Positions 12,062 through 23,642 are shown, counted from the first letter of the stretch. The stretch is DNA of 64,000 nt from Aptenodytes patagonicus (GCF_965638725.1 NC_134961.1:496001-560000), one strand, 5' to 3'. Made by a program: numbers and translations. The notes: generated by a model not told the origin, from the letters alone.

Positions 12062-12475
12062 ATGCAGGGTACGGGGGGCAGGCAGGACAGGGCAGTGCGG
12101 GAAGGGCAGGGCAGTGCAGGCAGGAAAGTGCAGGCAACACAGAACAGGGCAGGCAGGACAGGGCAGGGCGGGCAGGGCAGTGCAGGCAGGGCAGGGCACG
12201 GCAGGCAGGGCAGGGCAGTGGAGGCAGTGCAGGCAGGGCAGGGCACGGCAGGCAGGGCAGGGCAGTGGAGGCAGTGCAGGCAGGGCAGAGCAGGGAAGGC
12301 AGGATAGGGTAGGGCAGTGCAGGCAAGGCAGGGCAGGGCAGGGCCGTGCAAGCAGTACAGGCAGGGCAGGGAAGGCAGGGCAGGGCCGTGCAAGCAGTAC
12401 GGGCAGGGCAGGGAAGGCAGGGCAGGGCCGTGCAAGCAGTACGGGCAGGGCAAGGCAGGGCAGGGCAGGCAGCCT
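12062..12475 (+). repeat. GGGCAGGGCAGTGCAGGCA minisatellite
   Basis: About 410 bp of imperfect tandem repeats built from the pentamers GGGCA and GGCAG interleaved with GTGCA, in a higher-order unit of about 35-40 bp. The clearest unit, GCCGTGCAAGCAGTACGGGC with flanking GGGCAGGG blocks, recurs three times between 12340 and 12450. The strand is almost free of C and T apart from isolated bases, so the array is strongly strand-asymmetric. It lies between the divergent genes PTX4 and ECI1. Long open frames across it are products of the repeat period and not genes. Confidence 0.9.
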
Positions 12476-12499
12476 GGGGCACACGCGCCACCACGGGGC

Positions 12500-12682
12500 G
12501 GCAGCACGTGCGCGCCGCAGGGCCGACCGTGGGCGGAGCTTCAGGACCGGGGGCGGGGCTTCATGGCGAGGAGCGGGGCTTCAACCCGGGGGCGCCGCTG
12601 GCCGCTGGGGGCGTGTCCCGCCGGGCGGGGCGGTGACGCGCGGCCGAGGCCCCGTCCCGTACCCTTGACCCGGCGGCAGAAG
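12500..12682 (+). promoter_or_regulatory. ECI1 CpG-island promoter and 5' UTR
   Basis: Very CpG-rich sequence with GC-box (SP-type) motifs GTGGGCGGAGC near 12529, GGGGGCGGGGC near 12549 and GGGCGGGGC near 12624, and a CRE-like GTGACGCGC near 12633. There is no TATA box. It runs straight into the ECI1 start codon at 12683, so the 5' UTR is short. The start context AAGATGG is a good Kozak match. Confidence 0.65.
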
Positions 12683-15600
12683 ATGGCGGCGGTGCCGACC
12701 CTCGCTCGCCGGATCGCCCGGTCAGGTGCGTCCGGCCCCGCGTCCCTCCGCCGGGAGTCAGCGTGTCCCCGTGCCCCCCCGCCGCGAGTGGGGGAGTCCC
12801 CACGGCCCCTCCCCGTGTCCCCCCACCGTGGTCAGGGTGCGCCGTGTCCTCCCTCAGTGAGTCAGGGTGCCCCCCGCTGTGCGTCAGGGTGCCCCTCGCC
12901 CTTCCTCAGTGTGTCAGGATGTCCCCCGTGTCCCCCCACCGTGGGCCGAGGAGTCCCCACGCCCTCTTTCAGTGGGTCGGGGTGTCCCCGTGTCCCCCCA
13001 CCATGGATCGGAGTGTCCCCATGTCCTCCCTCCGTGGTCAGGGTGCCCCCCGTGTCCCCCCACCGTGGGCCGAGGTGTCCACATGTCCTCCCTCAGTGGG
13101 TCAGGGTCTCCCCGTGTCCCCACCCTGTCTGTGCACTGCAGTTTTGGGGAGCACACCCCACACCCGTGGAATCTGTGCCCTGCCCGGCCCTACCTGCTTC
13201 TGTCCCCCCAGGTGTGCTGCCCCTCTGCTGCCGGCAGCCGGCGTGGGGCAGAGCCGCCTGGCAGCCCCCCAGCCCCCCGCAGCCCCCCGGCCTCCCGCTT
13301 GCCCCGCGTCGTGCCTTCAGCAACAACAAGATCCTGGTGGAGCTGGACGAGAGCTCAGGTATGGCGGGTGGCACCTCTGCAGCGTCGCCTGCGTCCCGCG
13401 GGGTGTTGTGGGATGCAGGCAGGGGGGTCTCTCCCATGCCTGCCCCGTGGCTCTGGGCATGGAAAGCCACCGAAGCCCTAGATGTTCCAGCTTCAGCTGC
13501 TTAGGACCCTCGGAGAGAAGTGTTTGGGGACGGGAGTCTCAACAGTCGTGGGCACTTCAGGTGGCTGGTGCTGGTGCCACAGGCAAACCCTAGCTGTCAC
13601 CGTGGGCAGACCTCGTGCCCCATCCCCTCTGCGGGGTCCCTGCTTTGGGGACCTGGTAGAGTGGCAGACGCTCCTTCAGGGAGCAGCTGTTGGGGATTTC
13701 TGTGTCCTGGCTGCCAGGAATAGCTGTCGCGGGGCCACGTCCCCACACCGAACAAAGGGTGCCTCTTCTTGAGGCTTCCCTGGACCTGCCTTTGGCTGCC
13801 AGGCCCCTGGGTGCGTCCTCACGCTGTCCGCAGCCTGGGCACGGCTGCAGCACTCTGACTAAGCACTCGGTGAGGACCTTTTAGGGTAGGGTAGTGCCGT
13901 TTGAGAGGGGACAAGGGCTCGGAGCCCTTCCTGCGGTGCTGGCCAGGGTGGCGGTGCTGTCAGCAGGCTCAGAAAGGTGTGTGATCCCCTGGGCACAGGA
14001 TGTTTACTGTGATAGAAGCTGGAGGCTCAACCTTATCCAGTGAGCCCAGAGAGAAGGGAGCTGCCAGGCAGCGTCACCCCAAAGGTGGCTGGTCTTTGGG
14101 ACACACGGCACGCCACTGCACGCGTGCTCGTTCGTGCTCCGGGTTCACCACTGGCTGAGTGAGCTCGGCTTGTGGGCAGATCTGGGCAAAGGCAGGGCCC
14201 TGCTCTTGGCCCCGTCGCTCTGGGGGCTTTTTGAAGAGCCAGGAGTGGAAAGACGTGATCTGGGTGAGCAGGGAAACAGGGAGGTGGGTGAAGCTCCCTT
14301 GGGCAAGGCAGTGCGTGCTGCTGTGGTGGGGGGTTCTGATGTCTCTGTGTTTACCATGGCACAGGCGTCGCCACGATGAAGTTCAAGAGTCCCCCAGTCA
14401 ACAGCCTCAGCCTGGACTTCCTCACCGAGTTTTGCATAAGCCTGGAGAAGCTGGAGAACGACCGGGCCTGCCGGGGCGTGATCTTCACATCTGTATGTGC
14501 TGTCCTCAGCTCGGGGTGTGAGCTGTGGGGCAATTTGGCAGGCACGGGTGCCGTTCCCTTGCTCGTGTTTGGTCTCTTGGCTCGCTGGTCACTGGCACGG
14601 GAGGGCCAGGAGGCAGCTTTGATCAGGTCCAGGAGGAGGGGAGGTGGTTCTTGGAAGGGCTGTGCTCTTTCTTCCCTGCCCTTTTCTAGCAGAAGAATAA
14701 CAACGAAGTGTTGTCATTTGCCATTAAAATCAAAGCTGCTTATCGGCAAACCTGACACATCCCTTGAGATCTCTTGAACTGCCCGGAGGGAGCTGCTAGG
14801 GGAAGCCAGTGTTTATTTTCAGACGTGATGTGGGTATGAGGTGGTGCCTGGGAATGGGACAGGACAGGTTTTGTGCTGCGTGGCTGATGTACCCGCACAG
14901 GGACCCTGATAACGAGAAATTGTGCTGCAAGCAAAGAGTCCCAGCCCTGCAGGCCATGGTGATGGGATGGTCCAGGCTGTGGGAGCACTGGGGAGATTGT
15001 TTCAGAACCCTGAAAGACCCTGGTTTATGTCATATTTAATTATCGCTTTCCCTTTCCTCAGGCTGCCAGGCTGAGTGTGTTAGAGGGCTAAACGGTTATC
15101 CCTGAGCAGTGACTCTCAGTGATGTTTGTATTTTCCCAATTCCAGGCCATCCCCAAAATCTTCTCATCTGGCCTGGACATCACCGAGATGTGCGGGAAGA
15201 GCATGGAGCACTACGCCGAGTTCTGGAGAGCTGTGCAGGAGATGTGGCTCCGGCTGTACGGCTCCAACATGGTGACAGTCGCTGCAGTCAATGTACGTCT
15301 TTTAGATCCGCCTTCTTATTCGCTCCGTGCGGTCTGTCACTTGCTGTGGCTTGTTTGCACCATGTGGGCAGGGACAGCCAAAAAATCAGGCTTGTCAGTG
15401 CTGAAACAAATACAGGGATGTATTTGTTGCCGTGTCTGGGTGAAGTTGGTGTCTGTCAGTTCGGCGCGTTGGGGTGTAGGAAGGTACAGAAGAGTGGGAT
15501 GTTGCAGGCTCCATGTAAGCTGCAGGTGCTGCTGGGGTATAGCAGCATTTCGGCTGTGGTGGAGAGCTTGCACGGCACTCGTGTCCTGCCTATGGGGACT

Positions 15601-18600
15601 GACGTGCCCTTGGCAGTGTTTTGTGCAGCAAGAGCCAGACCCTGCCCCAAGAACTCAGCTGGGTCTGTCCTCCAGGCTGGAGGACCCGGAGGAGGACTGT
15701 AGGCCAGTGGTAAAGCCCAGAGGGGCATCGATGGCAGATGCGTGCCGGAGAAGCTGCGCGGTTGGTGTGGAAGGCGTCCAAAGAACGCCTGTCACGTGCC
15801 CACCGGCTGCTTTCTCACTGATGAGACTCGTAGGAGTTGCCCAGGGTCACTTGCTTGGCTGTTGCACTGCTTGGCTCGAGCGGAGGAGATGGGAGGCAGC
15901 CAAGCAGTGCCGCGAGTGCTTGTCCTCGGCCCTGTGGGCAGCAGTGCTGCGGGCAGTGCTGTTTGTTGTGAGCCCTTTTTTCACCGGGTTTTGCTCCTCC
16001 AGCCGTGGTGCTTGGCCAGCAGGGAAGTGCCGTCTGAATCTCAGTGTCCGCAGATGGGTTGTTACCTGCTCGGTGTCTTGGTTTCATTTTTCAGTGCAGC
16101 GCCGCTTTGGCAGCTCACGGTTCTGTGTCTGTCCGTAGACTGTCTTTGAAGGCAGCTGGGTCTCTGAATGGCTTCCCGCAGGCATCCTGTGCAGGGCTAA
16201 GCAAGCACCGAGTCGTGGCAAAGATGGTCGCAAATGGAAGTTTTATAGGCAGAAGGTGTTACAAAGGCCCTGGACAGAACCGTTTCTGTGGCATTTTAAC
16301 TCAAGTAGGGTTAAAAACTCCTGTAGGGTTACAAGAAAATGCCGTAGCAAATCGCCACTGCAGGGTTTGCAACCTGAGTAACATGGATCAATTAACTGGA
16401 TTTCCAGGCTGGAAAATGCAAGAAACAAAGAGCATTGAAAAATGAAAGGATAAACCCTGGTAAACCTATCAAAAATCTTCTTTGGGGCTGTTTCAAATCA
16501 GGTGATCAGAGACCTGGGGGACATCTGCTCTGTCACCCTGTGTCTTCCCTGCTCTGGAGGAAACAGCGAGGCTGGGGGTGCAGGGACATTTGTAACCATG
16601 ACCTAGACTCACTCCTTCCTTCTCTTTGCCAGGGGTCCAGCCCGGCGGGAGGCTGTCTCGTTGCCTTGTCGTGTGACTACAGGATCATGGTGGAGAACCC
16701 CAAATTCAGCATCGGCCTGAACGAAGCCCAGCTGGGCATTGTGGCTCCCTTCTGGTAGGCCAGTGCCTCCCACTTCTAGTGTCACGTGTAGGTCTCTCAA
16801 AAGAATTCATCTTCAAGGAGTTTATTAATCGGTTTAACTGGCTGCTGAGATGTAGTTTTATGTGTCAGCGATCAGGTAGTCGCAGCTGCAGGACACTGCA
16901 CCTCATTTCTCTGTCCTACTCTGCCGGTATCTGAAAAGCTTTCAGGCTGCAGAATGTCCTCGCATCCTTCGCCAGCGAGGACCTCCAATCTGGCTCTGCA
17001 GTCAACTCTGAAACTAGTGCTGGGAGATCTCCCTGGTCAGGCTCAGTCTGGGAATATGCTTTTCTGTGAGTACACGCTGTGTACCTGCAAAATCCCACAG
17101 CTCTGGAGATCTCTGGAAGCGTAGGGGCACTAATATACTAAGGCATGGACTCTTGGTTGCCCTAAGAATGTGTAAATGTAGTGTTGGAAAGGAGCTTTCG
17201 CGTCACAGCAAGTGGGCGCAGCCGGGACCTGTGCATTGAGGGTAGATAGAGCAGCTCTCGTGGAGAGGAGGGTGAACTCTGTTGGGTTAGCACCGAAAAT
17301 GGCTCTGCTTGCCTGACTGCACAGCGTGGCTGAGCCCGTAGCTGCTGTTTAGAGGCCCATGCCTGGGGAGTGGGACCGAGCGTGCTCTTAGCTTCAATGT
17401 CTGGATGCAGCTGCTGCTGGGTGTCTCTTTCCCTGACCGTGGCTTTTCCTCCCATCTCTTCTAGGTTTAAGGACACATTTGTGAACGTTGTGGGACACCG
17501 AATTGCTGAATGCTCCCTCCAGCTGGGCTCCCTCCACCCCACACCCGAGGCCCACAGGTTTGGCCTTGTGGACGAGCTGGTGCCAGAGGACAAGCTCCAG
17601 GAGAAGGCTGTGGCTGTTATGGCACAGTGGCTGGCCCTTCCCGGTAAGGGCAGCACCTCCGGCAGAGGAAGGGGAGATTGATCAGGGTGGGAAGGACGGG
17701 TACCGGGGCTGGTACCTGGGAGCTATGCAACAGTTTCCATGTAAAGGGAAGGTGTGAACGGCTGGGAGGTAGGAAAGCTCAGCACAGCGGTCCAGGCAGC
17801 CTTGGGCTAACAGAGATGTGCTTGCCAGTGCCTCTGCGCGGGAGGACGCCGTGCTGGGTGCGCAGGGCACGTGGCTCCAGCTCGGCTTGCCCTGCCAGCC
17901 CTGCTGAGTCAATCCGGAGGTGCCTGAGCTCCAGATACAAACTGAATCTCTGTGTCTCTCAGTGGAGTTGTTACCCCAGGAAACCTGCCATGGAGTTGAG
18001 GGAACAGGCTGGGCGAGAGTGCCTGGGTGGCTGCCAGTCCGCCTTTGTGGTCTGGATCAACTCTCATCGCTCTGCTGAGCTGGGGATGGCGATGGGGTCG
18101 TGAAGACAGAGAGCAAACGCAGACATCATGTGCGTGTTTGGGCTGCTCTGTGACTGGCAGCACGTGGTTCCTGGGCTGGGAGAGGGCTGTCCGCCGGCCA
18201 GGGCTAGACCTGAGCTATCGCATCCCATGCCACCTCCTGAGCGCTGCAGGGAGGTGCAACTACTTATCAGCCTTCAGCTGCTCTTTCTATAGAAACCTGA
18301 ATGAATCTGGGCAGAAATGGATGGGTCGCAGGACTGTCACTTTGTGTCCCGGCCTTGGAAGAGGGTCCCTAAACAGCTCTCTCCCCTGCTGTCCTGGCAT
18401 TAGAGTGAGACCTCAGGCCCCAGGAGCGGGGAGCATGCCTCAGCTGTGCTCTCTCCTGACTTCCAGGGGGCACCATGCAGATCCTTCCCCAGAGCCCTAA
18501 ATCAGAGCCAGGGGGAGTCTGTCCGGGTGAAGGTGTCTGTAGCACGCGGGTGCTGGAGCAATTCGGGGTTCCCAGTGCGTGGGGTGTTGGTCATCGTTTC

Positions 18601-19439
18601 ACTGTTGCTGTTGCAGCACACTGAGAGCGCGTATGCAACCTCCGTGCAACAGATGTGCAGGCGCATCATTGCTGGTGGCTCTGTGTGTGGGTGTGTGAGC
18701 AGATGTGTGCTCGAGGCTTCGGTCAGCTCCAGCAGCCAGTGCTGTTCCAGAAACATCCACGTATCTGTACTGAACTGGCCCAGAGCCTGCCGCCGGGATG
18801 AGCTCGAGGGGACAGTGCTGCTGGCTTTCGTGTGGCATGTTTGGCATGAGCAGACTGTCTTGCCAGAGGACAAAGGGGCTGGGTTGAGGGAGCTTAGAGC
18901 CAGAGCAGTTTCAAATAGTGGAGAATTTTGTTCGGTTACTGCTGTCCTGAGCCCGGTGGTGTGTATTGGGGTGGGGGCTGGGCTCTGGAGGGTGCAAAGA
19001 GAAGGAGGTGCACAACTTTTTGTCATCTGTCCCAGTAGATCAGTCGTTTCCCCACTGAGCGGTACAGATCATAATTTATTGTATGAGAATTTATCCAGTT
19101 CAGCTTCCAGCCGGTGGGTTTTTCTTAAACCTTTCCCTGCTGCTTTAAAGAGCCCTTTGGTGTGCAGCACCTCCCCTTCCCTTCGGAGGGACCTGCACAT
19201 GGTGGCAGTGGCCGAGAGCTGGTCAGGGGTGAGGACCGCGCACGTTCCCCATCCTCGCTCTCCTTTCCGCAGACCATGCCCGTCAGCTCACCAAGTCCAT
19301 GATGAGGAAGGCAGTGTTGGACCGCCTGGTAGCTCACCGGGAGGAAGACATTCAGAACTTCATCAGCTTCATCTCAAAAGAGTCCATCCAGAAATCGCTT
19401 CGCATGTACATGGAGATGCTAAAGAAGAAGAAGAGCTGA
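12683..19439 (+). CDS. ECI1: ECI1, mitochondrial enoyl-CoA delta isomerase 1
   Basis: Moves cis/trans-3 double bonds to trans-2 in enoyl-CoAs during mitochondrial beta-oxidation of unsaturated fatty acids. Exons: 12683-12725, 13212-13358, 14365-14492, 15146-15292, 16633-16754, 17465-17643, 19273-19439. All have GT/AG borders and consistent phase, and sum to 933 nt (310 residues plus stop; human about 302). The N-terminus MAAVPTLARRIARS is Arg-rich without acidic residues, as expected for a matrix-targeting presequence. The crotonase fold follows from about residue 60: MKFKSPPVNSLSLDFL, the oxyanion-hole segments FSSGLDITEMCG and SSPAGGCL, and the catalytic Glu in GLNEAQLGIVAPFW (about residue 186). 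The C-terminus ends LKKKKS. It is divergent from PTX4 and tail-to-tail with DNASE1L2, the same ECI1/DNASE1L2 neighbourhood as in mammals. Nothing is broken. Confidence 0.97.
12790..13120 (+). repeat. VNTR-like repeat in ECI1 intron 1
   Basis: Most of the 486 bp first intron is an imperfect tandem array. The unit, about 60 bp, reads roughly GTGTCCCCCCACCGTGGGYC, then AGG(A/T)GTCCCCA, then a CCTCCCTCAGTGGGTCAGGG-type segment, repeated about five times. The recurrent CTCAGTGGGTCAGG segments resemble splice acceptors, but none is followed by a usable coding exon. It is intronic and not conserved in ECI1 generally as far as I know. Confidence 0.85.
13359..14364 (+). other. ECI1 intron 2
   Basis: A 1.0 kb GC-rich intron with GT (13359) and AG (14364) borders, phase 1. 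I see no repeat, embedded gene or strong regulatory motif. Confidence 0.6.
14493..15145 (+). other. ECI1 intron 3
   Basis: A 653 bp phase-0 intron, GTATGT donor and TTCCAG acceptor. Nothing recognisable inside. Confidence 0.6.
15293..16632 (+). other. ECI1 intron 4
   Basis: A 1.34 kb intron with GTACGT donor and TTGCCAG acceptor. Long frames in it have no recognisable domain. No identifiable transposon. Confidence 0.6.
16755..17464 (+). other. ECI1 intron 5
   Basis: A 710 bp phase-2 intron with GTAGGC donor and TTCTAG acceptor, splitting a Trp codon (TG/G) in the conserved APFW motif. No recognised element. Confidence 0.6.
17644..19272 (+). other. ECI1 intron 6
   Basis: A 1.63 kb phase-1 intron, GTAAGG donor and CCGCAG acceptor. 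A plus-strand TTTATT near 19075 (AATAAA on the minus strand) is the nearest downstream candidate poly(A) hexamer for the convergent DNASE1L2, though it is 960 bp from that stop codon. Otherwise nothing recognised. Confidence 0.5.
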
Positions 19440-19769
19440 GGAGCCGGCCGGCCGGGGTCCGGTCCCAGGAGCTCGAGTGACCCTTCGAAACGCTGCAGTA
19501 GCTGTAGACTTTCACAGTGAAGCCATCTGCAGTGTCAGCAACCGGTGATGTGCTGCTTGCTCCCGTGGCCGCCCCAACCGCCCCTTCCCCTTAGTCCCCA
19601 TAGAGTGCCTGACACCACCGCTGCCTTTCCTGAGAGCGGAGGGAGCTGCCTGCTCGGCTCCTCTGAGGAACGGACAGGGAGAGGGTCTCGACACCGCTGT
19701 GGCCCGAGCCCGCCGGTCCTTGGATGTCCTCCCTCCTGTCCAACAGCTAATTGTGAAATGAGATGTGTC

Positions 19770-19775
19770 AATAAA
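19770..19775 (+). promoter_or_regulatory. ECI1 poly(A) signal AATAAA
   Basis: Canonical AATAAA 331 bp past the ECI1 stop codon, followed by a GT-rich stretch (GTCTTTGATGAGG). It defines a 3' UTR of about 350 bp and places the ECI1 transcript end only about 240 bp from the DNASE1L2 stop codon. Confidence 0.85.
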
Positions 19776-20036
19776 GTCTTTGATGAGGTAGGACCTGGAT
19801 GCGTCATTCCCCAGCCTGTCTGCGGTCACCGCTTCCTGGCTGGTGGCCTGTCCCTGGGCTCTGGTTCATGGTGGGCTGGGGAGGCCGGGGCACGGCCGGC
19901 GGCCGGCTGCGACCCTCCTCCAGACCGGGACCCGGAACAGCCCACGTGCAGGGCTCATGGATGGGGCTGCCTAGGGCGCTTCACGGGGGTTGGTGGTGGG
20001 AGCTGGAGCTGGATCGTGGTCTGCGGCCGCAGGAGC

Positions 20037-23000
20037 TCAAGCCATCAGCTTCACCTCGACTGGGTAGTGGTCGCTGACTGCCAGGGCCTGGAGGAGGGCG
20101 AGAGGTGGGGAGGCGTAACGGAGGGGTCTGGTGAGCCCCTCACCATGCTGGTGGGGCCAGCAGGGTGACTGTGATCACCCTGCCAGACCCTTCTGCCTGC
20201 TGGAGGGGGACGAGATGTCCCCAACCCCGAGAGGCTCAACACACAAGGCTCCAGTTTTGGCACCTCTCGTGGAGAGATGCCCAGGTGTGGCCTGGGGCGG
20301 GTGCAGGCAGGGGGGTGCCTGCCCTCCGAGACCCCCATGTCTCGCTTGGGAGCTCTGTGCCAGCTACGGGTGGTTGGAGATTGGCTTTGATTGCCCCACG
20401 CTGTGGGGTCCTGCCCGTGAAAGACTACGAAAAACCCCATGTGTCTCATCTCTTCCCCACGGGGATAAGCAGTGACCCCAAATCCCCCCTCCTGTTTCCA
20501 CCCATGGATCCCTTGGCACCCCGAGCTCCCCATTAGCTGGCTGCAGGCTGCTGTGTCCCAGGAGGGGAGCGTGCCTTACGCAGGGGCTGTGCTGGCGTCC
20601 CAGCAGGCAGGCGCTGGGCAGGGGCACACGTGCTGCATCCGGAGCCAGCTCAGGCTGCTGCTGGAGCTGCTTCAACTCCGCTTTTGGGCTTTTTCTTAAA
20701 TGTGGTGTTACATGGCCACGGCCAGGCTGCCTAATCCCAAACAGACACCAGCAGCCCCGCAGCCGGCGCTGCCCGGGGCAGCTCAGCTTTGGTGCCTGTT
20801 TGAGTCCCGTGTTTGCGAGCCCGGCTCACCTCCTCCTGCTCCAGCTGGAAAGTGCGCTGGAAATTGTAGATGGCAGCTGAATTTGGCACGATGCTTCTCT
20901 TCAGCTTGGCGCCGCACACCACGATCCTGCCAGGGAGACGTAGGCGGTGGGTCCCGCTCCTGCCCCCGCGCTTGGCTGCTGGTGGTATGGGACGGGCAGG
21001 GGGGCACGGGGTGCCAGGGAGGGGACCCTGGTGCTGCGGTGGCGCTCACCTGTCGTAGGCGCAGTCCGACTTCCCCACGGTGGTGTCGGTGTCGTCGGGG
21101 AGCAGCCACTTGAAGACGTCGCTGGTGCGCAGGCGGATGGCCGACCAGTCGCTCGGCTGGACGTAGGCGCAGTCGGCGTTGAAGTCCCCCAAGAACATGA
21201 TGTTCTGCGATGGGAAGAGGGGGGGGCTCGTGGTGGCTGGGGAACAGGGCTGCCCCTGACACCAGCCCTCCCATGGGGGTCAGCCCCGGGTGCTGGGGCA
21301 TCCCCCGTGGCAGGGGACGGGGCAGGAGCAGGGTCCCCATCCCACCACCCCTGCACCAGCTGTGCTCGCCTCGGAGCGGGGACCCAGCATGGGTCGAAGG
21401 GTCCCTGGGGCTCAGCGCCCACCCTCGGTGCCATCCCCGGTGCCGGTGGCACTCACGTCAGTCCCCCACTTGTTGACAATGGCCAGGTAGACGTCGTAGA
21501 GCGCATCGATCTCGGCGACGGCATCGTGTGGGGCCGAGTGCAGTGGCACCAGCACAAACTCCTCCGCCTCTGCCAGGGGAGAGGGACGTCAGCCCTGCAG
21601 CCACCCCATGCCACCACCTGGGGCCACTCATCCCCCTGCTTACTGGTGCGGGGTGCTGAGACCCTCAGGATGAACGGCTCCCGGCTGAAGACATCCTGGG
21701 GGTCCTCATATTGGTAGGTGTCCACCACAGACACAACATCTGGCCTGTGGGACCAAAGGGATGGTGACCCTGGGGCTCGGCACGGCCCCTGTGCCCCCTC
21801 CATGATGTTGGTGGCCCCGCGGTGCCGCGGGACAGGCGGCAGCACTCCCAGCCCCATTACCTGTAGATGAAGAGGTACATCTCCTTGTAGTTGTCCCGTC
21901 CCAGGGGGCCGCTGATCTCGTAGTCATACGGGGACGTGGACACACTGCAGAGACGCAAAGGGAGGACGGTGACATGGCTGGCACCAGTGACACAGCTGGT
22001 ACCATCCTGGGGTGGCCTCAGCGTGGCCAGGGGCTGGGCAGCCATGTGGTTGGCACTAGCCGGTCCTGCTGTCCTGTCCCCATGGGCCACTATGCCCCGG
22101 CTGTGGGGTGACATGGGGTCTAGTGGCTCCGAGCCACCCTGCTGTCCCCACCACCCCGGGGTGGCTCCTTGGGCACGGCCAGCCGCGGGCAGGACGCGGG
22201 GCGGCTCCTGCCACCCCTTTCTCCACAGGGACGCTCCCCACCTTCATTTGCAGCAAAGCTAAATTAGGTTAATGAGCAGCCCGGGGCCCCACGGAGCCTG
22301 GCGTCACCCTCCCTGCCCTGGCTGCTTTGTGGCTGTGCTGGAGGGGGCACCGAAGAGGCGAGGACGTGGGCTGGGCGTACCTGCTCAGGAGCACTCGCTG
22401 CCTTTCAACAAGGCAGCAACAGCCTCCGCCCAGCCCCAGCCTGGCCCTGACCCGTGCCCTCACCCAAAATGGTGTCAGCACCCAGCTGGCGGAGGGGCTG
22501 CCCGTGCCCTTACCCAAAATGGTGTCAGCACCCAGCCGGCGGAGGGGCTGCCGCCCCACGGTGGCCAGTTTTAGCCCACCCCAGCAGCCCCTTTTCTTCC
22601 TGGGGTGCCTGAGCCGCTCGCTTCAGAGCATCATCTGCCGCTGGGTCCATCCCGGGGTCAGCCTGCCACTCACAGGGTCTTGGGGTGCGGGGGGCTGCCT
22701 GCCCCTGCCCGCTTCATCCCCCATCTCACCTCTGCCCTGTCCTGTTGGATTTTGGAGACGGAGCTTGCCAGAGCTGTAGTTCCTTTCCATCCTGTGCGCT
22801 CCAGTGGGATCGCAGCTTTCGGAGGGGTTTTGTGCCGCTTGTATCCCCCTTCCTCTCCCCGGATTATTCCCAGTGGCTTTTTCAGTGCCTGCTCAAAGCT
22901 TCAGCCCCAGCACTTTTCTCCCATTTCCCTTTCCAAAAACAAACCCTCTGCCGATGGACAACTTTTTTTGGCCTTTTATTGCTCAGGCAGCTTGGCTTTC

Positions 23001-23642
23001 CCTGCTAACGCTGGCATCTTAGCCCGTGAGCTCTCAGCCCCGGCCCTGCTCGTACCTGTTAAGGTGCTCCATGAGCTGGGTGACAGCGCTGAGGTCGGAG
23101 TCGCGCACCTCCTGCACCAGTGCCACGTCGTAGCGCTGCAGGATCTGTGGGGCCGAGAGGGATGGCGATGGTGAGAGGGAGCCTGCTCCTGGCTCGGGGC
23201 CACCCTCTCCTCTCCCACCCATCTCCCGGCTGGGCACCCTGATGCGGTGCTGGGTGCAGTACCACGGGGACCCACATATCCCTCGGCGTCGGGGCAGATG
23301 TCCCCACAGAGGGCTCAGAGGGACTGCGGGGTGTGCCTGACATCCCACCTTGGTCCCCACCAAGCCTTCACCCACCCAGGGCATCCCCAGCACTGGGATG
23401 CCATCCCATCCGTGGCCACATCCCCACACGTCCCTGCCACAGGAGGCACATTTTGGGTCTGACTCAGCGCAGAGCCCATCCCCGGCTGCACTCACGTTGA
23501 CGATGATGCCCGCCACTTCCTCGTTGGACATCTTGGTGTCTCCAAACGCCTGGATGTTGAAGGCGCCGATGCGCAGCATGGCGGTGGCCGGGCGTGGGAG
23601 AGCCACGACCAGCAGGGACAATGCCAGCGCCATGGTCCCCAT
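20037..23642 (-). CDS. DNASE1L2: DNASE1L2, secreted deoxyribonuclease 1-like 2
   Basis: DNase I-family Ca2+/Mg2+ endonuclease. In mammals DNASE1L2 degrades nuclear DNA in cornifying keratinocytes. Coding exons in order: 23496-23642, 23056-23144, 21861-21944, 21644-21744, 21457-21569, 21050-21204, 20830-20926, 20037-20087. They sum to 837 nt (278 residues plus stop), with good splice sites and matching phases. A signal peptide (MGTMALALSLLVVALPRPA) is followed by LRIGAFNIQAFGDTKMSN. Catalytic residues are present: Glu61 in VQEVRD, His151 in VPLHSAP, Asp185/Asn187 in GDFNADC, His269 in SDHYPVE. The DTYQYEDPQDVFSREPF segment lacks the CxxC loop of DNase I, and this is what identifies it as the L2 paralogue. 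The upstream GTG-less frame continues in front of the ATG but has no signal peptide, so I start at 23642. It is adjacent to ECI1 as in mammals and tandem with DNASE1. Confidence 0.95.
20088..20829 (-). other. DNASE1L2 intron 7
   Basis: The 742 bp last intron (donor GTGAGC at 20824-20829, acceptor CTCCAG at 20088-20093). GC-rich. I see no repeat or embedded gene. Confidence 0.55.
21945..23055 (-). other. DNASE1L2 intron 2, with a 50-bp tandem duplication
   Basis: A 1.1 kb intron. It contains a clean tandem duplication of 50 bp (22451-22500 and 22501-22550), unit beginning CCCGTGCCCTYACCCAAAAT, two differences between copies, implying a recent event. The rest has no recognised element. Confidence 0.7.
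22451..22550. repeat. Two-copy 50-bp tandem duplication
   Basis: Two adjacent 50-bp units (22451-22500, 22501-22550) differing at only two positions (C/T at 22461/22511 and T/C at 22486/22536). Located in DNASE1L2 intron 2, no coding effect. Confidence 0.93.
23145..23495 (-). other. DNASE1L2 intron 1 (between coding exons 1 and 2)
   Basis: A 351 bp phase-0 intron, GTGAGT donor and CCCACAG acceptor. Nothing recognisable inside. Confidence 0.6.

Noticed and set aside
12045-12507. Long Pro-Cys-Leu-Ala-rich open frames through the GGGCA minisatellite, on both strands
   Set aside because: The repeat period keeps all frames open; there is no start context, splice support or homology, and every frame gives the same low-complexity peptide.
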